Source of the DNA: Nitronereus sp964503895
GTDB lineage: Bacteria; Nitrospirota; Nitrospiria; Nitrospirales; UBA8639
Direction: 5' to 3'
Length of the DNA: 27,746 nucleotides
Assembly: GCA_964503895.1 (NCBI GenBank)
Contig: CAZDCF010000017.1
Location: forward strand, 1-27,746
The notes below the pieces were generated by a model, which saw only the letters and a program-made list of their open reading frames with translations, was not told where the DNA came from and did no database searches. Shown in pieces: positions 23,915 to 27,746 of the stretch. The position numbers and the translations under genes are program-made. How positions within the stretch are numbered: position 1 is the first letter of the stretch; each line of letters starts with the position of its first letter.

Positions 23915-25468
23915 TTAACGCATTCTGGAAAAAAACTTAGATAAGAATGTTTTCTTGCCTTTTGTAAATGTGGTTTTACGCCAGTTATTGGCCACCTTTT
24001 TAATCACTTCTGCTTGGGTTGGGTAGGGATGTATGGTACTGGCTATCATGCTGAGTCCAAGCCCGCCTTTCATGGCCAAAGTAAATTCGCTGATCATATC
24101 TCCTGCATGAGCCGCGACAATGGTAGCGCCAAGAATCTTGTCTGTTCCTTTCTTTACATGAACGCGCGCAAACCCATCATCTTCTCCATCCAAAATTGCG
24201 CGATCGACTTCATCGAGTTTAAAGGTAAACGTATCAACCTTGATACCTTTGTCTTTAGCTTCCGACTCATACATACCAACATGGGCAATCTCAGGTTCTG
24301 TGTATGTCGCCCATGGAATAATCAAAGAATTCGTACTGGCATAGCCCAAGCCAAAGGGATGTGGGAATAGCGCGTTTTGAACCACGATTTGCGCCATAGC
24401 ATCTGCCGTGTGGGTAAATTTGAAAGGGAAGCAAATGTCACCGGCTGCATAGATTTTGGGGTTTGTCGTTTGGAGTCGATCGTTGACCTTTACGCCGGAT
24501 TCTTTATCATAATCAACATCCACGTTTTCCAGGCCGAGCTCATCAACATTCGGGGCTCGTCCTGTTCCCACCAATATTTCATCAACTATAAGTTCTTTAC
24601 GTTGGCCACCTTGATTATAATGAATGACTTTCTCATAGCCACGCGACTCCACGTGCGTGATGTTGGAATTGAACACAAAGCATTGACCATCTTTGGCCAT
24701 TTGGCGCTGGACGATTTCTGCGGCATCAGTATCCTCACGTGGGAGAATATGATTGGTCTGCTCGAATAAACAGACCTGACTACCAAAGCGAGTAAAGGAT
24801 TGGGCCATCTCGCACCCAATCGGACCTGCACCGATGACTGCCAGTCGAGTAGGAAGTTCGGTCAATGAGAATATTGTTTCATTCGTGAGATAACCATTTT
24901 CTTCCAAACCCGGAATCGGAGGTGCAGCGGCGCGAGCGCCTGTACAAATCGTAGCTTTGGCAAATTGAAGCGTTTTCCCTGCGACCTCAATATTTTCTTG
25001 GCTTGTGAATTGTCCATTTCCGATGAAGACATCCACGCCAAGGCTTTTGTATCGATGAGCCGAATCCGCATGACTGATCTGTGCACGTAATTTTCGCATT
25101 CGTGCCATGGCAGTGCCAAAATCTTTCTTGATGCTACCTTGTATATGAAGTCCGAATTTAGCGGCGTTTTCTACTGCAGTCCAAGCACGTGACGCCCGAA
25201 TCACTCCTTTCGAGGGCACACATCCTGCGTTCAGGCAATCTCCACCCATCAAGTGACGTTCAATGAGCGCGACCTTTGCTCCAATAGCTGCGGCAACTGC
25301 CGCCGTTACTAACCCGGCAGTCCCTGCTCCAATCACGACGAGGTTATATCGGCCAATGGGATCTGGGTTTTCCCAGGCAGGGGGGTGCACGTTATCAAGC
25401 AATTGTTGGTTAAACTCATCCATGGGGTGAAATTCAATGAGTTTGTCTTGATAGTCTCTTGTCTGCAT
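23915..25468 (-). CDS. Mercuric-reductase-like FAD/NAD(P) disulfide oxidoreductase
   Basis: The product has 517 residues of class I pyridine-nucleotide disulfide oxidoreductase. A 40-residue lead precedes the FAD site VVIGAGTAG (44-52). The redox disulfide is C78/C83 in GGDCLNAGCVPSK, a second dinucleotide site is VIGAGPIGCE, and IYAAGD closes the FAD domain. The C-terminal HPYPTQAEV takes the place of the usual HPTxxE base region. It lacks the heavy-metal domain and the C-terminal vicinal cysteines of true MerA, so mercury reduction is unlikely; the substrate is unknown. This subgroup is often linked or fused to TVP38/TMEM64 proteins, as the gene 86 bases upstream shows. ATG 25468 has GAGGAAGGA upstream. 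DUF3047 follows in the operon. Confidence 0.9.
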   Translation of the reverse strand: MQTRDYQDKLIEFHPMDEFNQQLLDNVHPPAWENPDPIGRYNLVVIGAGTAGLVTAAVAAAIGAKVALIERHLMGGDCLNAGCVPSKGVIRASRAWTAVENAAKFGLHIQGSIKKDFGTAMARMRKLRAQISHADSAHRYKSLGVDVFIGNGQFTSQENIEVAGKTLQFAKATICTGARAAAPPIPGLEENGYLTNETIFSLTELPTRLAVIGAGPIGCEMAQSFTRFGSQVCLFEQTNHILPREDTDAAEIVQRQMAKDGQCFVFNSNITHVESRGYEKVIHYNQGGQRKELIVDEILVGTGRAPNVDELGLENVDVDYDKESGVKVNDRLQTTNPKIYAAGDICFPFKFTHTADAMAQIVVQNALFPHPFGLGYASTNSLIIPWATYTEPEIAHVGMYESEAKDKGIKVDTFTFKLDEVDRAILDGEDDGFARVHVKKGTDKILGATIVAAHAGDMISEFTLAMKGGLGLSMIASTIHPYPTQAEVIKKVANNWRKTTFTKGKKTFLSKFFSRMR

Positions 25469-25554
25469 TATTTATCCTTCCTCAAAGAGGACAGATTACT
25501 TTTGGGGTGTCCCCTGTTCGTGAATCGTGAATAACGAAAGAATATGTGCATTCC

Positions 25555-26268
25555 TCATGAATTTTTCTTCTCAACGAATTTTCGATAGACAATAGGCATA
25601 AGAGTCAACAATCCGAGTAAGGTAAGGGCCATTAACACAGGCGGTGATGCGATTTCTCCCAAGGAGTTGATGGCTCCGAGTTGTCTGCCGGCAAATGCAA
25701 ATACGAAACTTCCGGGAATAATGCCGATAGAGGTAGCTAGAATATAGGTCCCCAGGTTTACCCTGGTTAACCCAGATACCAGGTTAACAAGGAAAAAGGG
25801 AAAGGCAGGGATAAGCCGGAGTGTCATCAAGTAGCTGAACGCATTTTTGGAAAAGCCAGTTTGCATGGGTTCAATGCGTTCCCCGAATTTTTCTTCGACC
25901 CAGTCTCGTAATAAGTACCGGGCAGCTAAAAAGGCTAGGGTTGCGCCGGTTGTGGCGCCAATATTGACGAAAATGGTGCCCAGGATGCTGCCGAACAAGA
26001 ATCCCCCAGCCATCGTCATGATTGTTGCTCCTGGTAATGAGAATCCGGTTTGCACAATATAGATTAAAACGTAGATCGTAACAGCGGTGGCAAAGTTCGC
26101 ATTAGTATAGGCAAGCAGGCTATTGCGGTTTGTCTTTAGAGACTCAAGTGAAAAGTATTGGCCGAGATCAAAATACGCAAAAGTTCCGATCCCTAAAGCA
26201 AAAATTGCCAAGATGCCAATTTTTCCTAATGCGGTAGAGGACGATTCAGAAGTCATAGGTGCAACCAT
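25555..26268 (-). CDS. TVP38/TMEM64 (SNARE-associated/DedA-like) membrane protein
   Basis: The product has 237 residues from ATG 26268 (233 if the ATG at 26256 is used; neither has a clear ribosome site). There are about five to six membrane segments. GGFLFGSILGTIFVNIGATTG and LRLIPAFPFFLVNLVSG are the two re-entrant helices of the DedA/VTT family; some relatives move phospholipid between leaflets. In NCBI-type annotation this domain is also found fused N-terminally to FAD-dependent oxidoreductases; here the two are separate adjacent genes. It may anchor or serve the oxidoreductase at the membrane (inference). It is 219 bases after the partial oxidoreductase gene and probably starts the TVP38-oxidoreductase-DUF3047 unit. 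Confidence 0.9.
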   Translation of the reverse strand: MVAPMTSESSSTALGKIGILAIFALGIGTFAYFDLGQYFSLESLKTNRNSLLAYTNANFATAVTIYVLIYIVQTGFSLPGATIMTMAGGFLFGSILGTIFVNIGATTGATLAFLAARYLLRDWVEEKFGERIEPMQTGFSKNAFSYLMTLRLIPAFPFFLVNLVSGLTRVNLGTYILATSIGIIPGSFVFAFAGRQLGAINSLGEIASPPVLMALTLLGLLTLMPIVYRKFVEKKNS

Positions 26269-26487
26269 GGTGGAATACAAGAATTTGATCTTTATAGTTC
26301 AACGCCTCGTATGGTGAAAGATCCAGATAGTAAAAAAAGTTTGGTTTCATTAGACCTACAGTCTTTTCAATGGTGCGATCGTTACAGGGGCTGAAGCCAT
26401 CGTGTCTAGGATGTGTACTATGCGAAAAATTATAAAGCGAGCCTAGCCGGTCTTAACGCATCCTTCAAGAGCAAAAGGTGTCCAAGT

Positions 26488-27746
26488 TTATTTTGGAGTA
26501 CGTTCGAGCAACTCTTCCGCGGGATACGTGATTATTTCCGTGAGAGTGGGGTGATAGTGGGGCATTCGCACAAGGTCGCGCACCGTGCCTTGGAAGTACA
26601 TCACGGCAATGAGTTCGTGAATCAACTCAGCGGCTTCGGGTCCGACGATGTGGGCGCCTAAGATAATTCCTGTCAGAGGGTTGGCGAGGAGTTTGACATG
26701 ACCATGAATTTCCCCCAGTGTCATGGACTTTCCGTGGTCATTAAACGGATAAGAGGCCATGTCATAGGCCACGTTTTCCTTGCGACACTCTTTTTCGCTC
26801 AACCCTACGCTTGCCACCTGCGGATCAGTAAAGACAACCTGGGTTTTTAAACGATCGTCGTAGCAATGTTGCGTATCAGTTGGGTGCATGGCATTCCATC
26901 CCGCGATTTCTCCTTGTTCAATGGCAATATGGACGATTTCATGCAGGCCATTGACATCGCCAATGGCAAAGATATGGGGTTGGTTGGTGCGCATTGTGTC
27001 ATCTACCACCACCTTGCCCTCTTGTTTTTCAACATTTGCAGCTTCAAGGTTTAAGCTATCGATATTTGGTTGACGGCCAAGGGCCTGGAGAATCAATTCC
27101 GCGACCGCGGTTTTTTCTTCCCCTTCATGCGAAAAGTGGGCGATCTTTCTGGGGCCGTCTTGTGTAAACTTATGGAGTTTTGTGTTGGTGAACACCGTCA
27201 TGCCTTCTTGGCGAAATTTTGTTTCAACTGGACGCGCCAAGTCTTCGTCACCCTCGGACATGATGTGGTTACTTCGTTGAATGAGTGTGACTTTTGTGCC
27301 AATGCGGGAATAAAATTGGGCCAGTTCAACGGCAACAGGTCCCCCACCCAGCACTATCATGGACTGTGGCAATTCTCGCAGATTCAATGCTTCGTCACTT
27401 GTGATATAACCAACTTCTTCAAGGCCAGGAATGGGAAGGCGCGATACCACAGAGCCAGTTGAGATAATGATAGCTTTGGCTGTGATGGTGCATTGTCCAA
27501 TCTTTACCTCGTTTGGCGAGAGAAACGAGGCCTGGTCTTCGTACAATGTAAAACGAGAATCCTTGAGGGCTTGAATACGGTCTTCGGCAAACTCGCTGAT
27601 GAGTCGAGCTTTTCGATCAATAATATTCGACAGAATGGCTTCTGCTGCGACGGGCTTTAATCCAAATTCTTCTGCCCGTTTCATGAGTGATATAATGTCT
27701 GAGGAACGAAGGATAGTCTTGGTAGGCATGCACCCGCGAAGGATGC
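26488..27746 (-). CDS. Second pyridine-nucleotide disulfide oxidoreductase (dihydrolipoamide dehydrogenase-like), 5' end outside window
   Basis: About 419 residues are visible; the N-terminal FAD-binding start lies beyond the window edge. The first visible codons read ILRGCMPTK. The partial codon before them ends in GC, which with an outside T would be the first cysteine of the C-x4-C redox pair. An internal ATG at 27729 falls within this motif and is not the true start. VLGGGPVAVELAQF is the NAD(P) site, IFAIGDV the FAD closing motif, and HYHPTLTEII supplies the catalytic His-Glu near the C-terminus. The substrate is not evident: lipoamide dehydrogenase, mercuric-reductase-like or another dithiol. 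It is the second such enzyme within 4 kb, on the same strand as its relative. Confidence 0.88.
   Translation of the reverse strand, partial: ILRGCMPTKTILRSSDIISLMKRAEEFGLKPVAAEAILSNIIDRKARLISEFAEDRIQALKDSRFTLYEDQASFLSPNEVKIGQCTITAKAIIISTGSVVSRLPIPGLEEVGYITSDEALNLRELPQSMIVLGGGPVAVELAQFYSRIGTKVTLIQRSNHIMSEGDEDLARPVETKFRQEGMTVFTNTKLHKFTQDGPRKIAHFSHEGEEKTAVAELILQALGRQPNIDSLNLEAANVEKQEGKVVVDDTMRTNQPHIFAIGDVNGLHEIVHIAIEQGEIAGWNAMHPTDTQHCYDDRLKTQVVFTDPQVASVGLSEKECRKENVAYDMASYPFNDHGKSMTLGEIHGHVKLLANPLTGIILGAHIVGPEAAELIHELIAVMYFQGTVRDLVRMPHYHPTLTEIITYPAEELLERTPK

Noticed and set aside
26287..26323. Inverted repeat GATCTTT/AAAGATC upstream of the TVP38 gene
   Set aside because: Only seven pairs with a 23-base loop; such repeats are expected by chance and no function is suggested by position.
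1..27746. CRISPR arrays, insertion sequences, phage genes, toxin-antitoxin pairs
   Set aside because: None seen: no regularly spaced repeats, no transposase or integrase reading frame, and gene content is ordinary chromosomal.

Overview
The window looks like chromosomal DNA of a Gram-negative bacterium with moderate GC, most likely a Nitrospirota (Nitrospira-like) genome. That placement is inferred from the heme gene order (hemX/ccsA-like, hemA, hemC, fused cobA-hemD, CBS protein, hemB) followed by ribF, tilS, ftsH, folP and glmM. It also fits the accessory families present (DUF255, DUF3047, TVP38/TMEM64 with a mercuric-reductase-like flavoprotein). The sequence appears to be a draft assembly: a run of exactly 100 Ns at 1071-1170 is flanked by an exact 55-base repeat inside a tRNA-Leu gene, which looks like a scaffold join rather than biology.

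Layout. Positions 1-810 hold two minus-strand genes: a YqgE/AlgH protein cut by the window edge and a small YggX-like protein with two extra CxxC pairs. Then come tRNA-Leu(CAA), the gap, an exported protein of unknown function with a near-consensus promoter and a strong terminator, a TusA-like sulfur carrier, and rsmI on the minus strand, overlapping it tail to tail. A 583-base intergenic region holds nested inverted repeats and the promoter of the heme operon. Positions 3950-12669 run from the HemX/CcsA-like membrane protein through hemA, hemC, cobA-hemD, a frameshifted CBS gene and hemB to ribF and tilS. These lead from glutamyl-tRNA to uroporphyrinogen III and precorrin-2 (heme, siroheme and cobalamin precursors), with flavin cofactor synthesis and tRNA-Ile modification attached. 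ftsH, folP and glmM follow to 17193 (membrane proteolysis, folate, peptidoglycan precursor).

Positions 17431-21129 (minus) encode a 1232-residue fusion of a DUF255/YyaL thioredoxin-glycosidase-like protein to an aldo/keto reductase. Its start codon lies inside a perfect 12-bp inverted repeat. Bacterioferritin and a thioredoxin-family protein follow on the plus strand, closed by a hairpin terminator that would work in both directions. The last part, on the minus strand, holds a partial pyridine-nucleotide disulfide oxidoreductase, a TVP38/TMEM64 membrane protein, a second (mercuric-reductase-like) oxidoreductase and an exported DUF3047 protein; the last three look like one transcription unit.

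Most of the window is conserved housekeeping DNA. No CRISPR array, insertion sequence, prophage or obvious defence system is visible. The best leads are the DUF255-AKR fusion with its start-codon hairpin, the redox/iron cluster at 21-27 kb, the structured intergenic element at 3597-3742 and the broken CBS gene.
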